Positions 1 through 11,027 of a stretch of DNA of 64,000 nt are shown here, in pieces. The DNA comes from Diadema setosum (taxonomy: Eukaryota > Echinodermata > Echinoidea > Diadematoida > Diadematidae): positions 22,874,103 through 22,938,102 of the forward strand of contig CM067067.1 of NCBI GenBank assembly GCA_033980235.1, read 5' to 3'. Each line of letters opens with the position of its first letter. Position 1 is the stretch's first letter. The notes under the pieces are model-generated. The model did no database searches. It had not been told where the DNA came from and worked only from the letters and a program-made list of their open reading frames with translations. A program made the position numbers and the translations under genes.

Positions 1-164
1 AATATTTTGTCGTAGTGGCACTCTGCTTGTAAACAAATGCAATTTGGTATTGTCTGGTTTTCAGACCCTTTGCCAAATGAATTCCGTGGCGACGAAGTCG
101 CCGTTCGGGCAAAGGCCTTTGCCGAAGGAAAGAATCCTTTGCAGGACAAAACCACCTTAAACTA

Positions 165-1755
165 TACTAGTTTTCCACGTTTTCCAGTAATGTGTGTGCC
201 TCAAAATTTCCTCATGATTTGTGTGCAGTGTGTCTCGATCGATCGGGTCACACATGCTAGGCATGATGGGATTCATCGCGCTAATTTCTCGAGTCGTTTT
301 TTCAATAGCGCGCTACTATCCCGCTATTTCAGAAATTTCCCGAGTTGGAGTCGAGAAATTTTCTCGATCAGAGCGATACAATTAGCGCGCTAATTTGTGT
401 TCACATTATCAAATAGCGCGCTATTTCGCTATCGGGAAAATTTCCAAAGTCAGAAAAGAGCGCGCTATTTCGAAACATCGGGCTAATGTGAAAACGCCTA
501 CTGCTGCAGGGAAAACATGCAAGTCATGCTCTGTCTAGGGGAAGGTGCATTCCAATGTCTTTTGTTCCTAGTTCCTAGCTCACAGTCGCATGAAGCATCT
601 TTATGGTCACATGTCATGCAAGTGCGTGCAAAACTCGAGGATGTTGCTTCGTGAAGCAGGCTATAGGCGAACTGAACAATCGGAGCACTGAGAAAAACAA
701 ACAAACCAACAACAACAACCAAACGAAACTCAGAAATACTCCCCAAGCGGATACAGGTTTGGCCGAGGGAGCGTTCACTTGCATATCTTTGTATTCTGCT
801 GTATCCCTCCAGTTTTTTGGGGCAAGTGCTTCTCAACTTCTAGTTTTACTTTAGAAGAGTTATTGCAGAAATACATGTTCATACAAAAATAGACTAGGAC
901 ATTCTTTTTTATTATTATTATTAGATCGGACGTAAAAGAAAAGGAAATTACATGCGAAACAGTGAGTAGTGCACTAAAAACCGGTGGAAAGTAAAGTCGG
1001 GTCTGTAAGCAAAATAAAAGACTAGTCACGTGAAAGCTTTCGACCAATCATTAATTGATTAGCGTGGTCCATATCACCATTTCACAAAGTATACTACTAA
1101 GACATTAGGCGTTTTCACATCAGCCCGATATTTCGAGATAGCGCGCTATCTTCTGACTTGGGAAATTTTCCCGATAGCGAGATAGCGCGCTATTTGATAA
1201 TGTGAACACAAATTTGCGCTCTAATTGAAGAGTTTGTTTGCAAAAACCGATAAGTCTACATTTGCCAAATGGAGATATTTGAGATTAAAGGTCAAGAAAA
1301 ATAAAGAGAATCATAAGAAAAATTTTGCTTCTTTTGACCATAACTTAAAAAATATACCTTTTTATGTAGTGCCCGATATATCATTTGAAAGGTATTATTT
1401 TGTACTTTATGACAGAGATCGTATTTAAAATCTTCAAAAATGGACTTATCGGTTTTTGCAAACAAACCCTTCAATTGTATCGCTCTGATCGAGAAAATTT
1501 CTCGACTCCAACTCGGGAAATTTCTGAAATAGCGGGATAGTAGCGCGCTATTGGATAATGTGAAAACGACTCGAGAAATTTGCGCGATGAATTCCATCAT
1601 TCCTAGCGTGTGGGACCCGATCGACCGAGTAATCCGAGGCAAACTGCACACAAAGCATGTAGTCCATGGGCCAAGACTCGAAAAATGGGTTATTGGTACC
1701 ACCTGAGGTGGCAAAACCTTTTTGGTGTCATTTTGTTTGTTGGGCATAGACTATG
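165..1755. repeat. Palindromic transposon-like element rich in AGCGCGCT
   Basis: Arms at about 220-498 and 1108-1640 are inverted copies, including TAGCGCGCTA motifs and blocks such as GAGAAATTTTCTCGA, with a loop of about 600 bp (499-1107) holding no convincing gene. A 246-bp MITE is nested in the right arm. The outer right part (1650-1755) recurs inverted at 8885-8965. Small ORFs here are not genes. Confidence 0.7.
1227..1472 (+). mobile_element. 246-bp MITE copy 1 (GAAGRGTTTGTTTGCAAAAA ends)
   Basis: About 33-bp terminal inverted repeats, flanked by AATT on both sides (1223-1226 and 1473-1476). Same length as the copies at 3988 and 27297, but in the opposite orientation. Confidence 0.85.
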
Positions 1756-2270
1756 CTTACACTCTAAGAAAAATTTCACTAAAAATTGAGTAAAACGGCC
1801 ACATGGTCAGAATTGAGTAAAGTTTTAACCACTCCTAGTTGAGTAAAAGTTTGGTCATATTTGAGCTCCTCTTTTACCAAGTGAAGAGTAAAATTTGTTT
1901 TGCTTTATTATTGAGTAATTTTATTTTTACTCATTTTTGACCATGTGTCCATTTTGATCGGGGTAATGTGTAAATTTGATTTTAATCCCAGATGACTATT
2001 CTGATTTTTAACCATCTTTGGCCATGTGTCCATTTTGATCGGGGTTATGTGTAAGTTCAATTTTACTCCCAATTGACCATTCTGTAGAACACGAGGAAAG
2101 TGTAAATTGTTTTTTACTTTTGTGGCAAAACAATTTTGGTCGGCCTGCTTACGTATTTGCAATGTACAATTCATTTTAAAAGTACAGTTTGATATACATG
2201 ACATAAGAAACACGTGAAATGTGACTTGCACATTCTCATGGTACATTTGAAGTTGACAAGGCAAGCTAGC
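1756..2270. repeat. GAGTAAA-rich repeat with ACACTCTAA end
   Basis: Recurrent (T)TGAGTAAA / TTTACTC blocks begin at ACACTCTAA, then two near-identical 70-bp repeats (about 1940-2010 and 2020-2085) with CCATGTGTCCATTTTGATCG. Related sequence occurs at 7790-8014. The minus-strand 118-aa ORF reflects these repeats. Confidence 0.5.
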
Positions 2271-2945
2271 AAGTGCATGCTACAGACCAAAAATAGTTTG
2301 CGACATAAAACCCAAATAAGTAACACATGACAAAAAAATATATCGTTATTACCTTTATTGTGAAGGTAAACAAATATTTTTTTTTTTGAGCTGAACTATT
2401 CATCTTCTTAGAAATAAAACATATATAACAAACATACACGAAAAGCTGGTAGTATGTTATACTTTAAACTGCATGAAATAAGGAAAACAACAACATGGAA
2501 TTCAGTTGTTACTTACAACTTATTTTTCTCTGGAACATTGATTTAGACTGTGCTTACATGCAGAGCATGTAACATGCATGCAGAACTTTACATGGTAGAA
2601 AAAAATAAAGCTTGCGATCAACCTGTCACAACTTTTCTTTTCCATGTAAAACTAAAATAAACTGTGATTTATCTAAAACATATTGTGCTATAAATCACTT
2701 CCTTTCCAGTCTCTGGTAGGATTAAAGTGTGGAACCTAATGGAATGACACTCTGATTCTAGGTTTTCTCAAAGCTTCAATTACAATATTTACAACTCATT
2801 TCTCGATTTTGGTCCAATCTAAACATTTGTTATAATTTCTTGTGTTATAACACAAAAATCAAAACAAGGATACCCGCACAAAGTACAAGTGTTTCTTCCC
2901 TAATATATGGTCAATATCCTTCCCATGTGAAGGCACAAGTCATCT
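2271..2945. other. Intergenic, no feature recognised
   Basis: AT-rich sequence with poly-T and scattered CATGCAT-type words. No coding pattern or structured repeat was seen. Confidence 0.5.
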
Positions 2946-2946
2946 G

Positions 2947-3024
2947 TTGAGAATGAGAAGGGCGTTAAGTGGTCTTGAACACTATGGGTTTTGTGGCAAC
3001 TTAACGCCCTTATCATTCTTAACC
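2947..3024. repeat. Near-perfect 25-bp-stem hairpin
   Basis: GAGAATGAGAAGGGCGTTAA and flanks pair with the inverted copy at 3000-3024, with two mismatches in 25 and a loop of about 28 nt. It could be a short MITE relic or a small-RNA precursor. Confidence 0.6.
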
Positions 3025-3469
3025 GACGAAGTATTCTAACAAGATTATAGCAAGGTCAATATTTTGGTTGCTCTACATTTATATTCCAGCAAAGTCTTAT
3101 ATCACATAAATTGTAAACCTTGGTCTTATAGAACACCCTCTGCAAAATATATGGCCATATGAACACACATGAAATTGAGTTGTTACTTCTAAGTTCCTTT
3201 ATACACTGCAACTTTATACACTGAAATAGACTGTCTTTATGCATGCAGAGCTTGTACACATGTAAAATTTTACATGATAGGAAAATAAGGCATGCAGTTG
3301 AATGATGACACTTCAAGTTATGATTTTTCTTAACCGGTTAATGTAAACTAGCTGTAGACCCTCTCAAAGGACAAAATAATCAATAAGTTGGTACACGTAC
3401 ATGATATCTAATTCTTCACATAAAGGAACCAGAAACATGTCTTCAATGGGCACAGACATAACAAGTATA

Positions 3470-3640
3470 AAGGCGCATTTATACCGTATCTGGCACGGTA
3501 TCATGGCGCAGCATTAACGCGATATCTAAGCCGTGATTGGTTAATGTGTTGAACACTCTGCGCGCAGAGTAGCGCACTGACCAATCACAGACTAGATATC
3601 TTGTAAATGCTGTGCCGTGATGCCGTGTAAACGAGACTTA
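3470..3640. repeat. Imperfect palindromic MITE-like element
   Basis: Inverted blocks GCCGTGATTGGTTAATG and GACCAATCAC, with outer GGCACGGTATCATGGC and GCCGTGATGCCGTGTAA, surround CTCTGCGCGCAGAG. Confidence 0.5.
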
Positions 3641-3987
3641 ACACTGAAAATTAACCAAAATTATAATGTGGAATAAGCACCTCCAGCAGAAGGCCTCAAA
3701 GATATATTTTTGTCTGTTTCAGATTTGAAGTAAATTTGCCATTTGGGGAAATACATCACCAGAGTATATTACACTTAGATATAGCATTCAGCTCGTCCTA
3801 ACTCAACTTAAAAAAAAACAACAACAACAACACAACATTCACATGTAATTACAGAGGTATAATGCTGCCGTACTATATAAGATCCTGAAATGGAATCCAC
3901 GAATACACGATTATTATTATTTTTACAACATACTGAGGTATCTGCCCCTAACCATGAAGTTAATACCAGTCTTCAGCTGAACATTTG

Positions 3988-4233
3988 AAGGTTTTGTTTG
4001 CAAAAACCGATAAGTCCATTTTTGAAGATTTTGAAGTACGATCTCTGTCATAAAGTACAAGATAATACCTTTTAAATGAAATATTGGTCACTACATATAA
4101 AGGTATATTCTTTAAGTTATGGTCAAAAGAAGGAAAAATTTCCTTATTATTCTCTTTATTTTTCTTGACCTTTAATCGCAAATGTCTCCATTTGGCAAAT
4201 ATGGACTTATCGGTTTTTGCAAACAAACTCTTC
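3988..4233 (-). mobile_element. 246-bp MITE copy 2
   Basis: Terminal inverted repeats as in the copy at 1227, flanked by ATTT on both sides (3984-3987 and 4234-4237). It inserted immediately downstream of the gene C last exon; the ORF track across it is the element itself. Confidence 0.85.
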
Positions 4234-4240
4234 ATTTTGT

Positions 4241-4560
4241 CTACTTCTTATTAAAATGGTAGTAGGCTCTGAAGGCCTTTACTGCCCCTGTTTCTCTGGC
4301 ACCTGCTTCCACCCCGTAAACCACAGTGACCAAGATCACACACATGGCTCGAGCCCCTGCTGGATACTCCAGATCAAAGAACTGAAATATCTTATAGCAG
4401 AGGTCAACAGCAGATACGAGGCCCTTTCTCTCAAACACTGGCTCTCCAGAATGACGAAGCACTGAATTGGCTGGCAGACATCTTTCCCTACAGCCAGGAC
4501 GAAAGGCTGGTTCCTCCCATGGTCTTTTCGGTAGGCCTCGAGACTGGTTCCTAGCTTCCT
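4241..4560 (-). pseudogene. Gene C last exon, frameshifted
   Basis: Two overlapping minus-strand frames together give one protein-like segment: LGTSLEAYRKDHG and QPFVLAVGKDVCQPIQCFVI in one frame, then GLVSAVDLCYKIFQFFDLEY and KAFRAYYHF in the other, with the break near 4430-4440. The joint pattern resembles the C-terminal part of uncharacterised animal proteins I have seen, with a QCFV strand followed by an AVD-C-K-F-D-YP helix. A single indel, or an assembly error, explains the break. Confidence 0.4.
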
Positions 4561-4569
4561 GCAAATAAT

Positions 4570-5200
4570 AGATATAAAAAAAGTATATCTTATCTTATGG
4601 TTCACAAAGTTTGAAAAACGAAGTTTGCTGTTTCTTCCACTATACTGGAAAGAAATAGTTTCGATCAAAAAATAAAGATCTGAAAGAAACGACTACCATC
4701 AATAGTGATAAGAAACATTTCATTCCCGTGGTGATATTTTGAAATGATTGATTTCAGTCAATATTGCTTTAGGTTAAAAGTTTGCAACACATCACCCAAA
4801 TCTTTGTGATTAATACTCTATGCATTTTCCTTCCCCTGTTGGACTTGTAAGTAATCCTATATATAGTTTAATAATAGGGCCAGCGAGTTCTGGTACGGGT
4901 AAAATTCAAATGGTTACATTTCTTACCATTTTAAGCGATTCAAAGTTCACATGCCAGGACCCTATTACATAAAACTTGACATCAGTAATACCTGAAATAT
5001 AACTTTGACATATAAGCTTTCAGACAAACAGATGTAAACATTTTAGTAGCACATAACAGTTACTGGAACTTTGTATTCAATACACATTCCTTTTTGATGA
5101 AGCATCAAAGTGTTCATGTTTTGACTTGCTGTATGGAGATGTGACCTATACTTACACAAAATGTTTCAATTTTCTTCACTAATACTGCTTTTGCTACAAA
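4570..5200. other. Probable intron of gene C
   Basis: AT-rich, without coding pattern, between the last two recognised gene C blocks. Confidence 0.4.
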
Positions 5201-5212
5201 CATTTGACATAC

Positions 5213-5331
5213 CTTTTGGCAGTCGATGAAACACTCTAATGACTCTTGGAAGAGGCTCTCCCCCCTTTTTGATGACTTCTTGCCCGGGAAGAGATGTGAC
5301 AGCATAAGAAAACCCAGATTTGCCTTTTCTA
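5213..5331 (-). CDS. Gene C probable internal exon
   Basis: An open block with donor AAG|gtatgt encodes EKANLGFLMLSHLFPGKK and then ESLECFIDCQK. The upstream border is uncertain: the best acceptor (ccactaacag) gives phase 1 in this frame, which does not follow directly from the phase 0 exon upstream. A second frame of the same stretch is also open. Confidence 0.35.
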
Positions 5332-5339
5332 CTGTTAGT

Positions 5340-6330
5340 GGAGTACACAAAAAGTCTTTATTAGAATATGAAAGATTTTAGGCTACATATCTCTTCACAC
5401 CACAAATCAATCCTGGCATATTTTCAATTCACATATATCAGCTTTATATCTCTTCAAATTCAAGGCTTATTTTATAAGCAGTGGGGGATTGGGGGCGAAT
5501 AAGCCGCTGCCACCCCTTATTTGGCTGATTACACATTTTTAGTCATCACACGCAAAAAAAAAAAAAAAATCAACCACAGCCCCTCCCCTTTTTATGCTAA
5601 TATTTTTTTTTATAGTAATCACATGAAAATACGGCAAAATTTTCGCCCGCCCCATCCCCCTCCATCCCCTTTTAAGAATCCTGGATCGGCCTGTGATGAC
5701 TTTGGATTATTTATGCAGATTTGCAGACATTGCACACTGCTCTTTTATGGAAGAATTGGTGGTGTGCTTTGTATTTGGGGAAGGTGCCCAATCTTAGGTT
5801 GGGGCTACAACAAAGATTAAACAAAAGGTTAATGTGATGAGCAACAACAGAAGCCACGAACAGCAGTAGTTGGAAGTAGCTTGATTCCAGCACTTGCCTC
5901 GGTGTCAGATGTTGGAAAGAGCACACAAGACCCTTGGTGCTGTTTTTACTGAATACACCATTTTGAAGAATGCAATGGAATAAAACACTTCTGTAAATCC
6001 TATTACATCTACATAATGAGGGATGATGAAGTGTATATCACATCATTTTAAAATCAAATGTAATGTGTTATACCGTGAACTGGGGGACGGAACAGTTGGG
6101 TGACTTTGGACAGGAATTGTTTTACTTACATTTTTTTTTTTTGGCTGTTTTTGTTGTTTTTTTTTGCAAATATTTTTGTAGGTTATGAAAGGGGGATGTG
6201 TGAATATTTGAATTACTGCACTTCTCTTGTATATTGCAAGCAGCACAATAATGTAAGTGAAGTTGTCTGAACTGTCCAAAGTCCCCCGCCTGTCAAATGT
6301 CCCCTCAGTTTACGGTACCTATCAATAATT
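5340..6330. other. Probable intron of gene C
   Basis: Contains A- and T-tracts (5556-5569, 6131-6142) and short ORFs without family resemblance. A missing exon may be hidden here, but none could be supported. Confidence 0.4.
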
Positions 6331-6336
6331 ACACAC

Positions 6337-6501
6337 CTTGCTGGTGAAGTCCTCATCACGTTTTTCTTGTACTCCAAATTTCACCTTCCACCCTGGAGAA
6401 ATTCTGTTCCCATAGTCCAGAATGCAAGATGATACTACTGGCCACTTTGTGAAGAGAAGGTCCCCCTTTCCATCAAATAGCTTGTTGTAATCCTGCTCAA
6501 T
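6337..6501 (-). CDS. Gene C internal exon
   Basis: Exactly 55 codons between acceptor tttctttgcag and donor AG|gtgtgt, phase 0 to 0. It encodes IEQDYNKLFDGKGDLLFTKW, then PGWKVKFGVQEKRDEDF. I do not recognise a named domain. The phase does not match the first exon (phase 1), so at least one further exon must lie between them and was not found. Confidence 0.5.
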
Positions 6502-6734
6502 CTGCAAAGAAACAAGAAACAACATCAACAAAACATGTTTTTGCAGATATTTTGTTTTTTTGTCTGTTAATTTGCCTGTTAGATCTTGAATTCTCACCAT
6601 CGTAGTTGCACAATAGTCTACTGAGTCTGAAGGAAAAGATAGCAGACAGCTAGACTATATACGGGATGTAACTTACCAGTACAATATTATTGTAGAGTTA
6701 TATTCTTTTTCTACATCATTACATGTATAGTTGA

Positions 6735-6855
6735 AGGTTTCAAACTGTGTCTGTTCGGCAGATTTTTGACAGTTTGGAAATGTGCCTTGAGGTAAATCTA
6801 GATACATTTTCAAAATGGCAAATTCCACAGAACAGACACAGTTTGAAGCCTTTGA
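6735..6855. repeat. Small inverted-repeat element
   Basis: CAAACTGTGTCTGTTC near 6740 and GAACAGACACAGTTTG near 6829 are exact inverted copies about 110 bp apart. The 65-aa ORF here arises from the palindrome. Confidence 0.65.
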
Positions 6856-7069
6856 ACTAACTAGTAACATGATGTAGACTCTCCTGCATTATTCCACCTC
6901 TTTGACTTTGTTACAAAATATTTGTTGTAATCTGTGCATCCAGACCTCACACAAATCAAAGGCAAGCCTCAAGGCTTCAAACAAACCAGTAGACAGTAAT
7001 ATCTACACTAGGCGTATAGTATAGACTATAAAGATGTCTATAACTTGTCTTACTCTACAGGCGTAGTCT

Positions 7070-7217
7070 GACAAAAGTAGATCTAACAAGTCTAAAAAGG
7101 CCCTATCTAAATTATTAAATACTAAAAAGTAAGAGTAAGAAAGTTCTTGCACTTACAGACTTTACATACATGTATTTATCACTTAGATCTAACTTGTTAG
7201 ATCTACTTTTGTCAGAC
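7070..7217. repeat. Inverted repeat pair (hairpin element)
   Basis: CTGACAAAAGTAGATCTAAC near 7070-7089 and its inverted copy near 7198-7217 flank about 100 bp of AT-rich DNA. Confidence 0.7.
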
Positions 7218-7535
7218 TTAATTTTAATTAAGTAATAATGAAAAAATATAAAAAAAAATCTCCATTGGCATTGCCGGTATGAGTATTGGATCTTTGTCAG
7301 TGACTATCGACTAGGTCGAACCTGGGCCGGCCGGCCGGCCATTGAAGAGCCAACCCCGAGGGCCGGCCGCCGAGTACATACGCTTGAAGTGCAAAACCAG
7401 CTGCTGTGCGGCGCGGGCAAGGTCAACGTAGTCGTAGGTACCACTTCCGAACCACGAACGGTACCATAAAATACAATCAAATAACTTGAAGCATCTACAT
7501 TGTTAGAAAGAAATATACTGTTAATCTATACTTAC

Positions 7536-7605
7536 TTCTAAAGTTGGGGATTTGGTCAACAAGACCCCATTGATGCAGCAAAAAAGCAACTTCGCTGTCC
7601 GCCAT
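7536..7605 (-). CDS. Gene C first exon
   Basis: ATG at 7605 with G at +4, 23 codons plus one base, then a strong donor A|gtaagt. It encodes MADSEVAFLLHQWGL and VDQIPNFR. The Leu/Trp/Phe spacing resembles the start of a SAM-like helical domain, as in some uncharacterised animal proteins; this is from memory and tentative. The region just upstream of the ORF is CpG-rich with no clear TATA box. Confidence 0.5.
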
Positions 7606-7789
7606 AATGCTTCGTCCCTGCGCTGTCGATGTCGCGTCGAAGTAGTTGCTAGTTTGGCTGGCTTTACACGTCATGCATATCATGCACGTGCACGCGCAAA
7701 TGTAAAAGACCAGTTATCCGCGTGTTACCGTGCTTTTCACACCTATATTAGCAATATCGCGACTGGGCTGGCCTGGTACAGTGTAAACA

Positions 7790-8014
7790 GCGAGAGTGTA
7801 AAATGCAGTTTACTCCGAGTTGAGTAAAATAATGGAGCAAACCTTACTCACGAAGAAGAGCAAAATGAAAGTATGTAAATATTGAGTAAAAAGGGATATA
7901 AAGAACGAGTTTGCTCAATAAAGGCGAATTTACCGCTGATAAATGTGCAATCTTGCTCAATATTGAGCACTCTTGAGTTTACTTTAGCAAAATTTTACTC
8001 CATGGATTTAGAGT
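7790..8014. mobile_element. MITE-like element with AGAGTGTA ends and GAGTAAA repeats
   Basis: Starts GAGAGTGTAAAATGCAG and ends TTTAGAGTGTA, with internal GAGTAAA/TTTACTC words. Related to the sequence starting at 1756. Confidence 0.5.
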
Positions 8015-8017
8015 GTA

Positions 8018-8882
8018 TCAAGCTATGATAGCATTTCCAAACGAGTAGCTTAGTCATAATAAATTAATTTTTAACCAATTTGGTCTCATTTTTATATCCC
8101 TGTACTTCTGAGTCGAAATTAACCGCTATACAAAGAAGAGCACTGTCTTCTGTATGTCCACAGGTGTTCTGTGCGCTTAGTCTTTATTCAAGGCAGCGAA
8201 GGGAATATCCAAAGGGTTATGATGTCCACAGCTGTCACGCGGTGCGCTTAGTCTCTATCTAGAACAATGTACCGTTATCATATCTAAAGTTCCTAATAAA
8301 AGGGATTATCTATACTGTTTTTATACTACCCTCTCAACAAATACATCAGTTTAAAAAAAAAAATCACTCTGTTCATTACAATACATGTATTATTCATTAT
8401 AATGTATTGTAGTGTACCGGTACATTGTTTTGGCATTATCTTTCATTGTTGGATGGAAATAAAGCGACATTGGCGTGGTATTAGCGTTTTCACCGTAGCG
8501 TTTTCACCGGAAAATGATGAATAATTGAAAAATACGGTAAAATTCACGAGGAATTGCTTCTTTTTTTTGTCGTTGTTTTTAGATAAAGGGATATACACTG
8601 TATTATAAGCTTTGGATATTCCCTTCGCCCTCGTAAATAAAGACTAAGCGCTGTGGACATCATAATCTTTGGATGTTCCCTTCGCTGCCTTGAATAAAGA
8701 CTAAGCGCACCGCATTTACAACAGAACACCTGTGAACATACAGAAGACAGTGCTCTTCTTTGTATAGCGGTTAGTTTCGATTCAGAAGTATAGGGATATA
8801 ACAACGAGACCAGATTGGTTAAAATTCATTTATCATTACTAAGCTACTAATTTGGAAATGCTATCATAGCTTGATAAGCATA
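8018..8882. repeat. Large palindrome, arms about 250 bp
   Basis: The left arm (8018-8260) and right arm (8600-8882) are inverted copies, sharing AGCACTGTCTTCTGTATGT, GCGCTTAGTCTTTATTCAAG and TATCAAGCTATGATAGCATT. The loop holds short AT-rich sequence. ORFs in both arms are mirror images and not genes. Confidence 0.75.
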
Positions 8883-8884
8883 TC

Positions 8885-9840
8885 TATGCCCGACAAACAA
8901 AATGACACCAAAAAGGTTTTGCCACCTCAGGTGGTACCAATATCTGGCCTGGCCCATGGACTAATGAGGAATTTTTTGAGAGGGCACACACATTACTAAT
9001 GCTGTTTGCACATACTCAGCTGTCGAATTAGCTATTTTAAAATTTTTAATTATTCGGGCTACCCCCTCTTCGGGCTGATGTGAATAAGAAATGAAATAGC
9101 GCTCTAATTCGCAATCGCGGAAAATTTTTCGAGCTTGGATGTTTATCGGTGCTGATGTGAAAATGCCTACTCATTAGGGCCTATTTGTTTGATTTTTCCC
9201 TTGCAGAAACTTAACCCCGGCTCTGAGTATCTCGGGAACCCCTTGCACAAACCCAGCCCTCTTGGCTCTGCACGCTCTCAGTTCACCAAGAAATGTTTGA
9301 TAGGCCCTATGACCAATTAGAAAGAAACCGTGTAAATATTTATATTACTCAAACACTAGAGCGCTATTTCATTTCCTATTCACATCAGCCCGAACATTAT
9401 CAAATAGCGCGCTAGTTCGCTTTAATAATCCTGCTAATTCGGATATTTCCCGAGTTGGACCCGAGAAATTTTCTCGATCAGAGCGAATATTTGTATTCAC
9501 ATTATCAAAGAGCGCGCTAATTCGTGATCGGGTTAATTTCCCAAGTCAGAAAATAGCGCGCTATTTCGAAACATCGGGCTGATGTGAAAACCTGATCACG
9601 AAATATAGCGCGCTAATTGATAATGTGAATACGAATTAGCGCGCTAATTGATCGAGAAAATTTCTCGATTCCAACTCGGGAAATTTCCGAAATAGCAGGA
9701 TAATTAATGCAAACTAGCGCGCTACTTGATAATGTTCGGGCTGGTGTGAATAGGAAATGAAATAGCGCGTAATTTGCGATCGCGAAAAATATCTCAAGCT
9801 TGGATTTTTATCGGGCTGATGTGAAAACGCCTTATTGATT
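8885..9840. repeat. Composite palindromic element, second copy of the AGCGCGCT family
   Basis: 8885-8965 is an inverted copy of 1670-1755. 9051-9835 is a nested palindrome with centre near 9600 and repeated CGGGCTGATGTGAA / TTCACATCAGCCCG ends plus TAGCGCGCTA motifs. Confidence 0.7.
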
Positions 9841-9859
9841 GCTGCCAGCACAGAGAGCA

Positions 9860-10030
9860 GGGCCCTGTTTCATAAAGCTATTCGTAAAGTTACGAATAAC
9901 TTACGAGCGACTGGTGATCAGTTCTAATGTGCTATACTTCTCAGAATCTCAATAATTCAGAACAAGAACTGATCACCAGTCGCTCGTAAGTTGTTCGTAA
10001 CTTTACGAACAGCTTTATGAAACAGGGCCC
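9860..10030. mobile_element. MITE with GGGCCCTGTTTCATAAAGCT ends
   Basis: Terminal and subterminal inverted repeats of about 60 bp: GGCCCTGTTTCATAAAGCT, GTAACTTTACGAA and ACTGATCACCAGTCGCTCGT. Confidence 0.8.
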
Positions 10031-10039
10031 CGGGGAGAA

Positions 10040-10260
10040 TGAAAAGTCTTTTCTGTTGTGAGCACGCTAGTCCGATTACGGAATGTTCTCTTTTGTAAAA
10101 ACACCTGGGTACCACCTGTAAAATAAGAGCGCTAGTCCTGATTACTGAATGCCCTCTTTTGTCAAAGCACCTGGGTACCAACTGTAAGATAAGAGCGCTA
10201 GTCCTGCTTACGGAATGCTCTATTTTGTCAAAACACCTGTGAACCACCTGTCATAACTTC
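10040..10260. repeat. Three tandem copies of a ~60-bp unit
   Basis: The unit carries AGCGCTAGTCC, TACGGAATGCTCT and AAAACACCTGGGTACCACCTG, repeating at about 10060, 10130 and 10195. The 96-aa minus-strand ORF is an artefact of it. Confidence 0.65.
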
Positions 10261-10324
10261 TCGGCGGTGCTGAGCATTTTATTTCACCATCTCTAACCAC
10301 CACCTCCCTGTATAGACCTATTGA

Positions 10325-10487
10325 CCCGAATTCACGAAGGTGGTACAAAATTAATGAAACCATGGTCATTTTGTCGACGAAACGACCAATTTCGCAACGA
10401 AATGTTCCGTGCGACACTTGGCCCTCCATGGTTTTTGTCTATGGTTTAAACCATGGTGTTATTTGTACCGCCATCGTGAATTCGGGC
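10325..10487. mobile_element. MITE with CCCGAATTCACGAAGGTGGT ends, copy 1
   Basis: Inverted ends plus internal CCATGGTTTAAACCATGG-type palindromes and GACGAAACGACCAATTTCG. A longer copy is at 59074-59401. Confidence 0.75.
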
Positions 10488-10489
10488 CA

Positions 10490-10991
10490 TTCCGTTTAAA
10501 CACCATGACCTATGTCAGCCATGACTGGCGGGGGTGGGGGGGGGGGGGGTGGGGGAGTGTTTCCTAAATAGGAAGGAAAAAAATGATTCAACGAATCATT
10601 TACATGTCTATCCTTGTAGACGCCTCCATGCATTCCCGTCTAGTACATATCACTCGTCTTTGCCAAACCACAGGGTACTTGGAGAGTAAATCTGCCCCTT
10701 AATACAGTGCGGATGCGGTTTATCTATCATATAATATGTTGAAGTGCTTGTGGGACCAATGATATAATTCGTGCTTGTTTGTAACCGTCACTCCCAAAGA
10801 AAGTAGGTGTTGAAGAACTTTAACTTGTCGCTTTGGTCACATTGCCTATAGTACAAAGTTGTGTAGGTGAGGTTTATTCGTAATCAAAAATGTGAAAAGA
10901 CAAAATAATTACCAATTAACATATTCTTTATCATCACAACAATTTGAAATGCGGAAGAAAGTTGATGTTTTTGATTGTGATGGTTGTTATC

Positions 10992-11027
<36 letters not shown>

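Noticed and set aside
1225..1428. Repeated small protein starting MKSLFAKTDKS (also at 3960-4235, 27188-27544)
   Set aside because: The ORF lies wholly in the inverted-repeat MITE and extends into the terminal repeats; it reappears wherever the element does.
8080..8804. Mirror-image ORFs sharing SESKLTAIQRRALSSVC
   Set aside because: They are the two arms of one palindrome, not a duplicated gene.
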